Counted from the first letter of the stretch, positions 1-8,804 are shown. The stretch: 64,000 nucleotides of DNA from Bradyrhizobium diazoefficiens (GCF_016616235.1 NZ_CP067100.1:2291001-2355000), one strand, 5' to 3'. The notes: a model not told the origin generated them from the sequence alone. A program made the numbers and translations.

Positions 1-342
1 GAAAACCTGATCGGAGAAGCGGCGTTGGCGCGCATGCAGAAGCACGCCGTCTTCATCAATCTCTCCCGCGGCAATCTCGTCGACGAGGCCGCGCTTGCGA
101 AGGCGCTGCTGGAGAACCGCATCGCCGGCGCCGCGATGGATGTCGGCCGCGCGCCGGACCAGATGCCGACGCCGGAACTGGCGAAACTGCCAAACGTCAT
201 CGCCACTCCGCATGTGGGCGGTCTGACGCCACAGGCGATCGAATATCAGTCGCTCGAAACCGTGCGGCAGGTCGAAGCCATCATCAAGGGCGAGGTCCCG
301 CATGGCGCCGTCAACGCCGAGCGCTGGACGCGGCGGCCCTAA
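1..342 (+). CDS. 2-hydroxyacid dehydrogenase, C-terminal fragment (cut by window edge)
   Basis: This is the last 113 residues of an NAD(P)-dependent D-2-hydroxyacid dehydrogenase; the start lies before the window. The visible part is the end of the Rossmann domain and the return to the catalytic domain: FINLSRGNLVDEAAL, then AAMDVGRAPDQMP, then the catalytic-His segment ATPHVGG. Such enzymes interconvert 2-keto acids and D-2-hydroxy acids in the cytoplasm; the substrate cannot be read from this piece. One oddity is that the segment after DV, usually carrying a Glu-Pro, reads GRAPDQMP here, so the usual acidic partner of the catalytic His is not obvious. The family is clear, the exact enzyme is not. 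Confidence 0.85.
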   Translation, partial: ENLIGEAALARMQKHAVFINLSRGNLVDEAALAKALLENRIAGAAMDVGRAPDQMPTPELAKLPNVIATPHVGGLTPQAIEYQSLETVRQVEAIIKGEVPHGAVNAERWTRRP

Positions 343-390
343 AGCCGGTCCACCGCCCTGAACGTCCCGACGCAGCCTGAGCGCGCGCCT

Positions 391-520
391 CGTCCTTCGA
401 GGCGACCGCATCGCGGTCTCCTCAGGATGAGGCTCAGCGGCACCTGTGCCTTTTGAAACTGCTGCCGCGCACTCCGTCCTCATCCCGAGGAGCCCGCGAA
501 GCGGACGTGTCGAAGGATGG
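391..520. repeat. Palindromic intergenic repeat (REP-like), inverted pair
   Basis: Two imperfect inverted copies of a ~42 bp unit face each other: 391-432 (starts CGTCCTTCGAGGCG, ends CTCAGGATGAGG) and 478-520 (starts CCTCATCCCGAGGAGC, ends CGAAGGATGG). The transcript would fold into a long stem with a ~45 nt loop. Its position after a stop codon and before the next gene fits the palindromic repeats scattered through Bradyrhizobium intergenic DNA. No gene is seen in this gap. Confidence 0.75.
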
Positions 521-634
521 CCAAAACAAAGGCCGCCTGCCACGCTCCTTTTGTCGCGAATGCCCCCTCAAACGTGCATGCGCGAAAATCGCTTGACCCA
601 AACAGCCCCGGATGATCGGTAAGATGGTCCAGGG

Positions 635-1948
635 GTGAAACATACGATGCGGCTTCCGTTCTTCTACGGCTGGGTCATGGTCGCCGTGACCTTCGTCACC
701 ATGGCCATCGGCGTCAACGCGCGCACCGCGTTCTCGCTGTTCTTTCCGCCCATCATCTCCGAGTTCGGCTGGGAGCGCGGCGTCACCGCGGGCGCGTTCT
801 CCTTCGGCTTCGTGGCTTCCGGCGTGGCGAGCCCGCTGATCGGCCGGCTGATGGACCGCGCCGGTCCCCGCGCGGTGATGGAGCTCGGCGTCGCGCTCAT
901 GGGCGGAGGCATGCTGCTCGCCCCGCTCACCAGCCAGCCCTGGCATCTCTACGTCACGCTCGGCGTCATGGTGGGCGCCGGCAGCGTCTGCCTCGGCTAT
1001 TCCGGCCAGTCGCTGTTCCTGCCGAACTGGTTCATCCGCACGCGCGGCTTCGCCATCGGCATCGCCTTTGCCGGCGTCGGCCTCGGCTCGGTGACACTGC
1101 TGCCCTGGGTGCAGCATATGATCGAGCAGACCGGCTGGCGTACCGCCTGCACCGCGATGGGCCTGCTCATCTTGCTCGTGCTGGCGCCGATCAATCTGCT
1201 GCTGCGCAAGCGTCCCGAGGACATTGGCCTGCAGCCGGACGGCGATGCCGCTCCGGCCGCGGGCGCGGCGCCACCGGTCTCCAACGTCGTCGATCCCGTC
1301 TGGGTCGGCACCGAGTGGACGCTCGCCCGTGCAGTTGCGACCGCGCGCTTCTGGTGGATCGCGCTCGGTTATTTCTGCGGCCTGTACATCTGGTACGCGG
1401 TGCAGGTGCACCAGACCAAATTCCTGCTCGACATCGGCTTCAGCCCGGGTGTCGCCGTGTGGGCACTGGGCATCGTCAGCCTGCTCGGCATTCCCGGCCA
1501 GATATGGCTCGGCCATGTCTCCGACCGAATCGGGCGGGAATGGGTCTGGGCAATCAGCTGCGCCGGCTTTGCGATCTGTTTTGCGGCGCTGATGGCGCTG
1601 AAGTTCCAGCCATCGCTGTGGCTGGTCTACCTCATGGTGTTCACGCAAGGCGCCCTCGGTTACGGCCTCACCTCGATCATGGGCGCGGTGGTGTTCGAGA
1701 TATTTCAGGGCAAGCACCAGGGCAGCATTTTCGGCACGATCATGCTCGCAGCGCTGGCGGGCGGGGCGGCCGGCCCATGGCTCACGGGGTTTCTCTATGA
1801 CCGCACCGGCGATTACACGCTCGCCTTTGGCATCGCGATCGTGGTGAGCGGATTATCGGCGTTCGCGATCTGGCAGGCCGCGCCGCGCAAGGTGCGAGCC
1901 GTGGCCGGCCGGCTGCACAAGCTCCGGGCGGAAATCCGCGCTGAATAG
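635..1948 (+). CDS. MFS transporter
   Basis: A 437-residue integral inner-membrane protein with about twelve hydrophobic segments in two halves, the major facilitator layout. The first membrane segment is FYGWVMVAVTFVTMAIG, and the loop 2-3 motif is seen as GRLMDRAGPRAVM (family form GxLaDrxGrR). The second half repeats it as GHVSDRIGREWVW. A soluble linker of about 30 residues (QPDGDAAPAAGAAPP region) separates the halves. The overall look is that of the oxalate/formate or monocarboxylate-type MFS group, but the substrate is inference only. The start used is GTG at 635; an in-frame ATG at 647 is equally possible. It stands alone, between a repeat and the cyclic-di-GMP gene. Confidence 0.88.
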   Translation: MKHTMRLPFFYGWVMVAVTFVTMAIGVNARTAFSLFFPPIISEFGWERGVTAGAFSFGFVASGVASPLIGRLMDRAGPRAVMELGVALMGGGMLLAPLTSQPWHLYVTLGVMVGAGSVCLGYSGQSLFLPNWFIRTRGFAIGIAFAGVGLGSVTLLPWVQHMIEQTGWRTACTAMGLLILLVLAPINLLLRKRPEDIGLQPDGDAAPAAGAAPPVSNVVDPVWVGTEWTLARAVATARFWWIALGYFCGLYIWYAVQVHQTKFLLDIGFSPGVAVWALGIVSLLGIPGQIWLGHVSDRIGREWVWAISCAGFAICFAALMALKFQPSLWLVYLMVFTQGALGYGLTSIMGAVVFEIFQGKHQGSIFGTIMLAALAGGAAGPWLTGFLYDRTGDYTLAFGIAIVVSGLSAFAIWQAAPRKVRAVAGRLHKLRAEIRAE

Positions 1949-2097
1949 GTTCCGTGCACATCAAGATATCCTCGCGGTTTTCGCCGAACGTTAAGCATGT
2001 CGCGGCTTGGGCGACAGGCGACGGGGTGTAAAAAACGTCTTGGACACCATCGAAGCGTTAGCTTCGGGCCGATTGCCGTGTTCCGCCGGGTCGAACG

Positions 2098-4677
2098 ATG
2101 TCCGCCTCCGATTGTCTTGTCACAGAAATTCCGGATGTGCTGCGCGCCGCGCTCGAATGCGCCGACGACGGCATCGTTATCGTCGACGGCGCGCATCGCA
2201 TCACGCATTTCAACGGCGCCGCGGAGCGGATCTGGAAGCTGGAACGCGCCGAGGTGCTCGGCCGCGATGCCGAAATTCTCACGCTGAACTGCCTCCAGGC
2301 CGATCCGGTTGCCGACTTCCGCGACGAGATCAGCCTTATGCGCCGGGACGGCAGCCGCATCAGGGCGAGTGTCGCGCTCTCGTCCGTGACCATCGACGGC
2401 GCGGTCCATCACATCGTGTTCGCGCGCGACGTCACCATCGAGGCCGAACGCCGCGCGCGGATCGGTCTCCTCGACACGGTTGCGGACCAGACCAATCGCG
2501 CAGTGATCATCACCGACGTCGAGCAGAACATTGTCTATGTCAACTCGGCGTTCACGACGCTGTTCGGCTACACCAGCGAGGAGGCCGAGGCGCGCCATGC
2601 AGGCGAGCTCATCGCCGGCCGCCACACCGATCGCAAGACCGTCGCAAGGCTCGTCAATCGCCTAATACATGGCGGCCGTCGCGGCGAGGCCGAAGTGCTC
2701 GCCTACGACAAGAACGGCGAGGAGATCTGGGTCTGCGCCCGGATCGACGCCTTCCGGGACAGGAAGGGCCGGGTCAGGCACATCTTCGCGCTGCTTGAGG
2801 ATATCACCGAGACCAAGCAGCTGCGCTCGCTCCAGCAGCTCATCATGAGCGCGCTCGCCGACGAGGTTCCGATCACCGAGATCGCCGACCGGCTGTGCCG
2901 CCGCGTCGAGGAGATCGCGCCCGACGTCGTCTGCTCGCTGCTTCACGTCGATGCCGCGGGCCTGGTCCATCCGCTCGGCGGCCCCAGTCTGCCCGAGAAT
3001 TATTCCCGCGCGCTGGACGGCATCGCGATCGGTCCCGATGTCGGCTCCTGCGGCACGGCCGCCTTCTATGGCGAGCCGGTGCTGGCGACCGACATCGACA
3101 CCGATCCGCGCTGGCAGCCTTACAAGACCATGCCGCTCGCGGTCGGCCTGCGCGCCTGCTGGTCGACCCCGGTCAAGGCCAAGGACGGCCGGGTCATCGC
3201 CACCTTCGCCTTCTACTATCGGGAGCCGCGCGCGCCGAGCACCTGGCACCGCCGCATCGTCGAGGCCTGCGTCGATCTCGGCGCCTTCGCGATCGAGCGC
3301 AAGGAGGCACGCGCCGAGATCGCGCGGCTCGCCTATCACGACATCCTCACCGGCCTGCCGAACCGCGCGCAGCTGCGGCACCTGATCACCACTGCGATCG
3401 ATGCCTGCTCGACCGGCAGCCATGTCGCGCTGGCCTTCCTCGACGTCGACCATTTCAAGGACGTCAACGACACGCTCGGTCATGCCGCCGGCGACGAGCT
3501 GCTGATCCAGCTGGCGCAGCGCCTGCGCGAGCATATCGGCCCCCAGGACATGCTGGGCCGGCTCGGCGGCGACGAATTCGTCATCCTGCTGCCGCAGCGC
3601 AATGCCGAGGACGCCGAGCGCGTCGCAGCTGGGATCGCGGAGGCGCTGGCCGCGCCGTTGCGGCTCGGATCGAAGTTGATGCCGATGTCGGCCAGCATCG
3701 GCATCAGTCTCTATCCCGATCACGCTACCGACATCGACACGTTGATGCAGCAGGCCGACGCTGCGATGTACATGGCCAAGCAGGCGGGACGTTCGACCCA
3801 TCGCATCTTCAATGCCGAGATGAACGGGCTTACCGAGCAGCGGCTGGCGCTGATCGCGGCGTTGCGTCGCGCCATCGCCGAGGGCGCACTCAGCCTCAGC
3901 TACCAGCCGCAGATCCGCAGCTGCGACGGCGCCATCCACGGCGTCGAGGCGTTGGCGCGCTGGCATGATGCCGTGCTCGGCGACGTCTCGCCGGCAAAAT
4001 TCATTCCGCTCGCCGAGGAGTGCGGCCTGATCGAGCAGATCGGCCTGTGGTCGGTGCGCGAGGCCTGCCGCCAGATGGCGAGCTGGCGCCGCGCCGGGCT
4101 CAACATCCCCTGCGTCTCGGTGAACCTGTCGCCGATCAACTTCCGCAACGTCACGCTGGCCGCGCGGCTCAAGGACATCCTCGCCGAATACGAATTGCCG
4201 CCCGAGGCCTTGATGCTCGAGATCACCGAGGGTGCGTTCATGCAGGATGGCGTCGCTGCGCTCGAGACCATGAACGCGATCCGCGAGCTCGGCGTCGGCC
4301 TGTCGGTCGACGATTTCGGCACCGGCTATTCCAGCCTCAGCCGTCTCGCCCATCTGCCGATCCGCGAATTGAAGATCGACCGCAGTTTCATGCGCGACAT
4401 CGAACGCGACGCCGGCGCGCTCGCCATCGCCACCGCCGTGGTGCGCGTCGGCCAGGGCCTCGGCATGACCGTCGTCGGCGAAGGCGTCGAGACCGAGGGC
4501 CAGCGCAGGACGCTGGCCGAGCTCGGCTGCGACGTCGTGCAAGGCTTCCTCTACGCCCCCGCGCTCGCCCCGGTCGCCTTCGAGCGCTGGCTGATCGAGC
4601 ACTGCGCCGAGCAGGCGAGGGCGATGCTGGGGCGGCTCGCGCCCGTCGATGCCGTTGCAGTGAAGCGGTCGGCGTAG
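2098..4677 (+). CDS. PAS-PAS-GAF-GGDEF-EAL cyclic-di-GMP signalling protein
   Basis: An 859-residue cytoplasmic sensor with no membrane segment. Order: PAS about 10-115, second PAS about 125-240, GAF about 250-400, GGDEF about 410-570, EAL about 580-840. The cyclase motif is intact (LGRLGGDEFVILLP, GGDEF at 490-494) and the phosphodiesterase residues look intact (GVEALARW with EAL at 617-619, VDDFGTGYSSLSRL, LKIDRSFM, VVGEGVET). The residues just before GGDEF (GPQDMLGRL) do not form the RxxD inhibitory site, so product feedback on the cyclase is probably absent. Making and breaking c-di-GMP are both possible; which dominates cannot be told from sequence. It is monocistronic; the ATG at 2098 begins the first PAS helix directly. 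Confidence 0.93.
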   Translation: MSASDCLVTEIPDVLRAALECADDGIVIVDGAHRITHFNGAAERIWKLERAEVLGRDAEILTLNCLQADPVADFRDEISLMRRDGSRIRASVALSSVTIDGAVHHIVFARDVTIEAERRARIGLLDTVADQTNRAVIITDVEQNIVYVNSAFTTLFGYTSEEAEARHAGELIAGRHTDRKTVARLVNRLIHGGRRGEAEVLAYDKNGEEIWVCARIDAFRDRKGRVRHIFALLEDITETKQLRSLQQLIMSALADEVPITEIADRLCRRVEEIAPDVVCSLLHVDAAGLVHPLGGPSLPENYSRALDGIAIGPDVGSCGTAAFYGEPVLATDIDTDPRWQPYKTMPLAVGLRACWSTPVKAKDGRVIATFAFYYREPRAPSTWHRRIVEACVDLGAFAIERKEARAEIARLAYHDILTGLPNRAQLRHLITTAIDACSTGSHVALAFLDVDHFKDVNDTLGHAAGDELLIQLAQRLREHIGPQDMLGRLGGDEFVILLPQRNAEDAERVAAGIAEALAAPLRLGSKLMPMSASIGISLYPDHATDIDTLMQQADAAMYMAKQAGRSTHRIFNAEMNGLTEQRLALIAALRRAIAEGALSLSYQPQIRSCDGAIHGVEALARWHDAVLGDVSPAKFIPLAEECGLIEQIGLWSVREACRQMASWRRAGLNIPCVSVNLSPINFRNVTLAARLKDILAEYELPPEALMLEITEGAFMQDGVAALETMNAIRELGVGLSVDDFGTGYSSLSRLAHLPIRELKIDRSFMRDIERDAGALAIATAVVRVGQGLGMTVVGEGVETEGQRRTLAELGCDVVQGFLYAPALAPVAFERWLIEHCAEQARAMLGRLAPVDAVAVKRSA

Positions 4678-4907
4678 GCCGTGTACCTGACCCGGCGGCG
4701 TCATCTGATGGGTGACTACGTCCGCTTTGCTCCTAGAGTGACCAAGTTCATGCGGCAGCGTTGTATGTCGCGATGGGCCACTTCCGGACCTAGCCTGCGC
4801 GTTCGAATCGGTCGAGGTCTGCTGTGAGCTATTCGCTTCACTTTGACAGGGGGGCCAGCCCCCTTCCACTAAACAAACCCAGAAATGTGCCCTAAGCTGG
4901 TATCGAA

Positions 4908-5495
4908 ATGTTGGCCGCCACAAGCGAGTGCATGATGTTGATGACTAAAGGAAAGAATTTTCCCTCGCTGTCCACAAAGCGCCTAGTGCTGCGCGCCATG
5001 ACGCCCAAAGATGCCACCGCCTTCGGAGCACTCCTGTCGATACCGGAAGTAACCCGTCATTCAAATTGGCCGGATAAACCCAGCAAAGTTCAAAGCGAAC
5101 GGTATGCAAGGTGGATGGTTAAGCTTTACGCCTCCGGCAAGGGCTGCGCGTGGATCATCGAAGACCGAAAGTCGGAATCCCTCATTGGCGCGATCCGCTT
5201 CAATAGCTTTGAGAAAAAATGGCGTTCTGGCGAGATCGGGTACGAGTTGCACCCGCAATTTTGGGGAAAGGGCCTGATGTCCGAGGCGGTCTCCGCCACG
5301 GTGGCATGCGGTCACGAGATTTTTGGGCTTAACCGCATCGAGGCTTGGACGCTCCCCGGAAACTCAGCGTCAGACCGGGTCCTGGAAAAATCCGGATTTC
5401 GATACGAGGGTACCCTTCGACAGAAGGCTTGGTTCAAAGGTGAGTATCATGATTTCCGAATGTTTGGACGGATTGCGGGCGACCCACCGAATTAA
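4908..5495 (+). CDS. GNAT family N-acetyltransferase (RimJ/RimL type)
   Basis: A protein of up to 195 residues of the acyl-CoA N-acyltransferase fold. It opens with the family pattern LSTKRLVLRAMTPKDA, has the strand 4 / acetyl-CoA loop region EIGYELHPQFWGKGLMSEAV and the late helix NSASDRVLEKSGFRYEGTLR typical of RimJ/RimL-like ribosomal-protein or small-molecule acetyltransferases. Substrate unknown. ATGs at 4908, 4932 and 4941 are possible starts; none has a strong ribosome binding site, and the shorter forms still include the whole domain. Its base composition is clearly lower in GC than the flanking genes, in keeping with the transferred-looking patch from about 4.7 to 7 kb. Confidence 0.85.
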   Translation: MLAATSECMMLMTKGKNFPSLSTKRLVLRAMTPKDATAFGALLSIPEVTRHSNWPDKPSKVQSERYARWMVKLYASGKGCAWIIEDRKSESLIGAIRFNSFEKKWRSGEIGYELHPQFWGKGLMSEAVSATVACGHEIFGLNRIEAWTLPGNSASDRVLEKSGFRYEGTLRQKAWFKGEYHDFRMFGRIAGDPPN

Positions 5496-5641
5496 ATTGA
5501 TCGGTTGCAATTCGACGTGCTGACGTCCGGTCCGGGTTAATAGCTGACAGCCGCGAGCAGTGCGGGATGATCCGCTTGGGGCCACTTTAAGACATTTCGG
5601 TAGGCGGTGCTTTTCGTTGCGATGGAAGTGACAACAGACAT

Positions 5642-6142
5642 TCACTTTCTGTCCAAATCGAAGTGTCCGAGTGGAAGTTGCGCATCGGCCTTGAGCGATT
5701 GGATGGCTATGTTGCTGCGCACGTCGCGCACAATTGGCAACTCAAGCAGTTTGCCGACAAGGAGCTGCTGATAGCGTTCCATGTGGGGTACCACGACCTC
5801 TAGGAAGTAGTCCGCTTCACCCGCCACAAGGTGACATCCGACCACTTCTGGCATGGCGGTCACGGCACGCTCGAAGTCGAGTGCGCGGTCGTTTGCGTGC
5901 CGATCGATCGTCACGGTGAGGAACACTGTGAGACCGAGACCGACACGATTGCGATGGAGTACCGCGCGATATCCGGCGATGACCCCCTCATCCGTCAATC
6001 GTTTCACGCGCCGTAGACACGGAGACGGGGAAAGGCCGACGCGATCAGCAAGTTCAGTATTGGTCAGTCGCGCTTCCGCCTGCAGTTCGGCGATAATGCG
6101 ACGATCGATGTCGTCCAACTCAAGTTTGGCATATCTACTCAC
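5642..6142 (-). CDS. Lrp/AsnC family transcriptional regulator
   Basis: A 166-residue regulator. Residues about 8-60 form the AsnC helix-turn-helix (LDDIDRRIIAELQAEARL, then NTELADRVGLSPSPCLRRVK), followed by the RAM/ACT-like ligand domain (AVTAMPEVVGCHLVAGEADY, then LLELPIVRDVRSNIA). These proteins bind DNA as dimers or octamers and sense amino acids. It is transcribed away from a RidA-family gene across a gap of about 120 bp, the usual arrangement for a regulator of its divergent neighbour. The start is GTG at 6142. Control of the RidA gene is inferred from layout only. Confidence 0.9.
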   Translation of the reverse strand: MSRYAKLELDDIDRRIIAELQAEARLTNTELADRVGLSPSPCLRRVKRLTDEGVIAGYRAVLHRNRVGLGLTVFLTVTIDRHANDRALDFERAVTAMPEVVGCHLVAGEADYFLEVVVPHMERYQQLLVGKLLELPIVRDVRSNIAIQSLKADAQLPLGHFDLDRK

Positions 6143-6261
6143 ATTCCGGCTCCACGGTGATCACTTGTTGCGTCTCGCTGCCCTTCAATACCGCACTTCG
6201 CAAGGACACGCCTGTCGATCGTGGGACATATTGCCTGCCACCAATTCCGTGGAGTTGCCCC

Positions 6262-6675
6262 ATGCCGACCGACACTGCTGTCGTCCGTTACCTGAACCCA
6301 CCCGCCCTCGAAAAGCCGCCCGGCTACTCCCATGTTGTTGACGTGCGCGGTAATCGCTTGATCTTTATTGCCGGACAGGCAGGTGTTGATGCCAGCGGCA
6401 CTGTCGTTGGTGGGGACATTATGGAAGGGCAAGCTGAGCAGGCATTCCGCAACCTGTCGACGGCGCTTGAGAGCGTCGGGTGCACTGCCGCAAACTTGGT
6501 GAAGCTTACCGTCTTCGTGCGCGACATGGGCAAATTGGCAGACTACCGACGCGTGCGCGATCGTTTCTTCAACTCGGTGAGCCCGCCCGTCGCTCCCGCG
6601 GTGACCCTCGTTGAGGTATCGCGCCTTTACTCGGAGCGACTGCTTATTGAGATTGAGGGCGTAGCGGCGGTATAG
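6262..6675 (+). CDS. RidA family protein (YjgF/YER057c/UK114)
   Basis: A 137-residue protein of the chorismate-mutase-like Rid fold: IFIAGQAGVDASG near the start, QAEQAFRNLSTALESVGC, VKLTVFVRDMGKLADYRRV and VSPPVAPAVTLVEVSRL at the end. RidA proteins hydrolyse reactive enamine/imine intermediates such as 2-aminoacrylate. In RidA proper the last motif carries a catalytic Arg (PARxxV); here the matching place reads APAVTLV, so by eye the Arg is missing, as in the non-archetypal Rid subfamilies, and deaminase activity should not be assumed. The ATG at 6262 was chosen because the upstream codons are not Rid-like. Divergent from the Lrp gene, which probably controls it. Confidence 0.87.
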   Translation: MPTDTAVVRYLNPPALEKPPGYSHVVDVRGNRLIFIAGQAGVDASGTVVGGDIMEGQAEQAFRNLSTALESVGCTAANLVKLTVFVRDMGKLADYRRVRDRFFNSVSPPVAPAVTLVEVSRLYSERLLIEIEGVAAV

Positions 6676-6887
6676 GCTCCGGCCAGACCGTTTTCGAACA
6701 TTGCACAGCAGACAATCTCGCTACTTCCGACGAAGACCGCAATGGGTCATTTTCGGCGGTTTCAGCGGAGATTGTCGGTTGGCTGATGTCCGCTTCTACT
6801 CCGTAGGCGTCCAACCGGGGCTGCCCGAAGCGTTGCGCTTGGCCGGACCCTGGTGATTCAAGCCTCTAAACCGGCGGGCCCGAACCC
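6676..6887. other. Gene-free stretch before an IS remnant
   Basis: No convincing reading frame, tRNA or strong palindrome is seen here. The stretch separates the RidA gene from the transposase fragment and is less GC-rich than the surrounding chromosome. It may be leftover DNA from an insertion or transfer event. Confidence 0.5.
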
Positions 6888-6986
6888 ATACAGTACGAAC
6901 TCGCCGATTCTGAATGGATTGCCATCAAGCCCATGCTCCCGGACAAGCCGTGTGGCGTTGCCCGGATTAACGACCGTCTGCTTTAA
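6888..6986 (+). pseudogene. IS5-family transposase, N-terminal remnant
   Basis: Read from 6888 without a start codon, the frame gives IQYELADSEWIAIKPMLPDK and then PCGVARINDRLL before a stop at 6984-6986. This matches the conserved beginning of IS5-type (IS427-like) transposases, whose N-termini commonly read like YELTDxEWxxIKPMLPxKPRGVPRVxDRRVL. Only about 32 residues survive; the catalytic DDE domain is gone and the next gene begins converging at 6996. No inverted repeat ends could be paired. It is a decayed insertion-sequence scar at the edge of the low-GC patch. Confidence 0.65.
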
Positions 6987-6995
6987 AAGGCCGGC

Positions 6996-7799
6996 TCAGG
7001 CGTTCGGCTTCAGGAACGTGCCGTATTGCCTGCTCGCGGCGATCTCCGCAGCGGCCTGTCCGATGACACGCATCGCTGCCATCATGGGCCACGGCCCAAG
7101 ACTCACGCGGCGCACGCCAACGCGGGCGAGATCTGCGATTTCGGGAACGCCTTGCGTCACCATGATGTTGACCGGCAGGGTCGTGAGCTGAACGAATTTC
7201 TCGATCAGCGCGAGGTCGGTGAGGCCCGGAACGAAAATGCCGTCGGCGCCGGCGTCGGCATAGACCTTCGCGCGCCGTGCCGCTTCGTTCATGCAGTCAT
7301 CCGGCGATCCGAATTTCAGCAGAAACGGATCGGTCCTGGCATTGATGAACAGGCGAACGCCGAACTCTTGGGCGGCGTTTCGCACCGCCTTGATCTTCGC
7401 GGCATGCTGTTCGGGGCTGACGAGCTGGCGCTTTCCGTCGGCGAGCCCGTCTTCGATATTGATGCCGACGGCGCCGGCTTGCAGAATTGTCGTCGCCGAC
7501 GTCGCGGCGGCCTCCGCGGTGTCGCCGTAGCCCGCTTCCAGATCGATCGACACCGGAACCGGGACGGTCGCGGTGATCCGCGACACCAGGTCGGCCACCA
7601 TTTCGAGCGGGACGTTCTCTCCGTCGGCGTAGCCGAGGGCGGAGGCGACCGCTCCGCTACTGGTGGCGATGGCCGGAGCAGTCTTCGCAATGGCCTTGGC
7701 GGTGGCGGCGTCCCAGGCGTTGAACAGAACGAGCGGATCTGTTGTCCTGTGAAGAGCGTGAAACGTCTCTGCATGTTTCTGCTGTGTCTCGGCGTCCAT
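6996..7799 (-). CDS. Isocitrate lyase/phosphoenolpyruvate mutase family protein
   Basis: A 267-residue TIM-barrel protein of the PEP mutase/isocitrate lyase superfamily. Recognisable elements are PLVLFNAWDAATAKAIA at the start, IATSSGAVASALGY, the metal-site segment VSIDLEAGYG, VGINIEDG and FINARTDPFL, then ADGIFVPGL. Members of this small branch cleave or form C-C or P-C bonds on oxaloacetate-, methylisocitrate- or phosphonopyruvate-like acids with Mg2+; which reaction applies here is not readable. The ATG at 7799 is preferred because AGGAG lies eight bases upstream; a GTG at 7808 is possible. It lies downstream of, and codirectional with, the epoxide-hydrolase-like gene, about 70 bp apart, so the two may be cotranscribed. 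Confidence 0.85.
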   Translation of the reverse strand: MDAETQQKHAETFHALHRTTDPLVLFNAWDAATAKAIAKTAPAIATSSGAVASALGYADGENVPLEMVADLVSRITATVPVPVSIDLEAGYGDTAEAAATSATTILQAGAVGINIEDGLADGKRQLVSPEQHAAKIKAVRNAAQEFGVRLFINARTDPFLLKFGSPDDCMNEAARRAKVYADAGADGIFVPGLTDLALIEKFVQLTTLPVNIMVTQGVPEIADLARVGVRRVSLGPWPMMAAMRVIGQAAAEIAASRQYGTFLKPNA

Positions 7800-7869
7800 T
7801 GCGCTCACTCCTGCTGAGAGAATCCATGAGGTCGATCGTGCGGCGCCGTCGGGCGGTCCGCTATTGCGT

Positions 7870-8769
7870 TCAGTCGGATGGGTGCGCCCTGAACCAGTCC
7901 ATGATCAGGCCGGTGACTTCGGCTTCACGCTCGAGGTGCGGGAAGTGCCCGACGTCAGGCAGCACGACGCGCCGGTGCGGTCCCTTGAACAGCCGCTCTT
8001 CCTTGACCGAATATTTCGCCGTCGGATCGTTGCTGCCATAGATCGTCAGCGTCGGCGTGTGCATGTCAGCGATCGGCAGCCGGCCCATCCGTCCTGCCTC
8101 GGTGAGGCCTCCATAATATTTGAGGGCCGCCGCCATCGTGCCGGGAGAGCTGAGCGTCTCCTTGACCGAACGGAGATGCTCTTCGTTGTGAAAGCTCGGC
8201 GACCACAGCTTCCAGAGATAGTCGACGAAGGGGAGTCCCTCGATATTGACCGCCGACTCGGCGCCGATCAGCTGGAAGAAGTAGACATGGAAGATGGATC
8301 GAACGATGTCGGGATCCCGCCTGATGCTCGAGAACGTGATCGGGTGGGCCGTGTTCATCACCACCGCGGCCTTGATCGCCGATGGCGCCGTGGCCAACGC
8401 CTGGAAGGTCGACGTGCCGCCCCAATCCATGCCGACGACGCAGGCTTGCCCGTCTTCGCTCAGCGCCGCGATGAGCGCTTCGAGATCCCTGCCGAGCGCG
8501 ATGGGGTCGAAAATGTCATCCGCAGGAATCGCGGTCGGCGCGTAGCCGCGCAGGAACGGCGAGACCGCGCGATAGCCGGCATCGGCGAAGACCTGCAGCT
8601 GCTTGCGATATGACCAGGCGTTGTCGGGAAATCCGTGCAGGAACATCACGAGGGGTCCGGTCCCCTGTTCGAGATAGGCGAACCGCACGCCATTGGCCTC
8701 GACGTAATTCAGGGCGGGTTCACCGGCGGTGGCCGTTGGTGTTGCTCGTGCAGCGCTGCTCGGATTCAT
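7870..8769 (-). CDS. Alpha/beta hydrolase, epoxide hydrolase-like
   Basis: A 299-residue alpha/beta hydrolase. The oxyanion segment is MFLHGFPDNAWSYRKQ (HGFPD about 45-49), the nucleophile elbow VVGMDWGGTS has Asp115 instead of Ser, the acid is in LTIYGSNDPTAK and the base in PDVGHFPHLE. An Asp nucleophile followed by WGG is the mark of epoxide hydrolases and haloalkane dehalogenases; the residue before it is Met where family members usually have His. The ATG at 8769 has GGAGG six bases upstream; the ATG at 8775 would touch that site. It is divergent from a MarR gene, with two identical palindromes between them, so it is very likely repressed by that regulator. Confidence 0.88.
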   Translation of the reverse strand: MNPSSAARATPTATAGEPALNYVEANGVRFAYLEQGTGPLVMFLHGFPDNAWSYRKQLQVFADAGYRAVSPFLRGYAPTAIPADDIFDPIALGRDLEALIAALSEDGQACVVGMDWGGTSTFQALATAPSAIKAAVVMNTAHPITFSSIRRDPDIVRSIFHVYFFQLIGAESAVNIEGLPFVDYLWKLWSPSFHNEEHLRSVKETLSSPGTMAAALKYYGGLTEAGRMGRLPIADMHTPTLTIYGSNDPTAKYSVKEERLFKGPHRRVVLPDVGHFPHLEREAEVTGLIMDWFRAHPSD

Positions 8770-8804
8770 CGTCATCCTCCATGTTTTGCTTCCTGCGACC
8801 AAAT

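Noticed and set aside
434..1717. 427-residue antisense frame over the MFS gene
   Set aside because: Composition is that of a GC-rich shadow (Arg, Ala, Asp, His, Glu rich, no domain), and the plus strand encodes a clear transporter.
2662..4923. 753-residue antisense frame over the GGDEF-EAL gene
   Set aside because: Shadow of the third-position GC bias; no domain, while the plus strand has intact GGDEF and EAL motifs.
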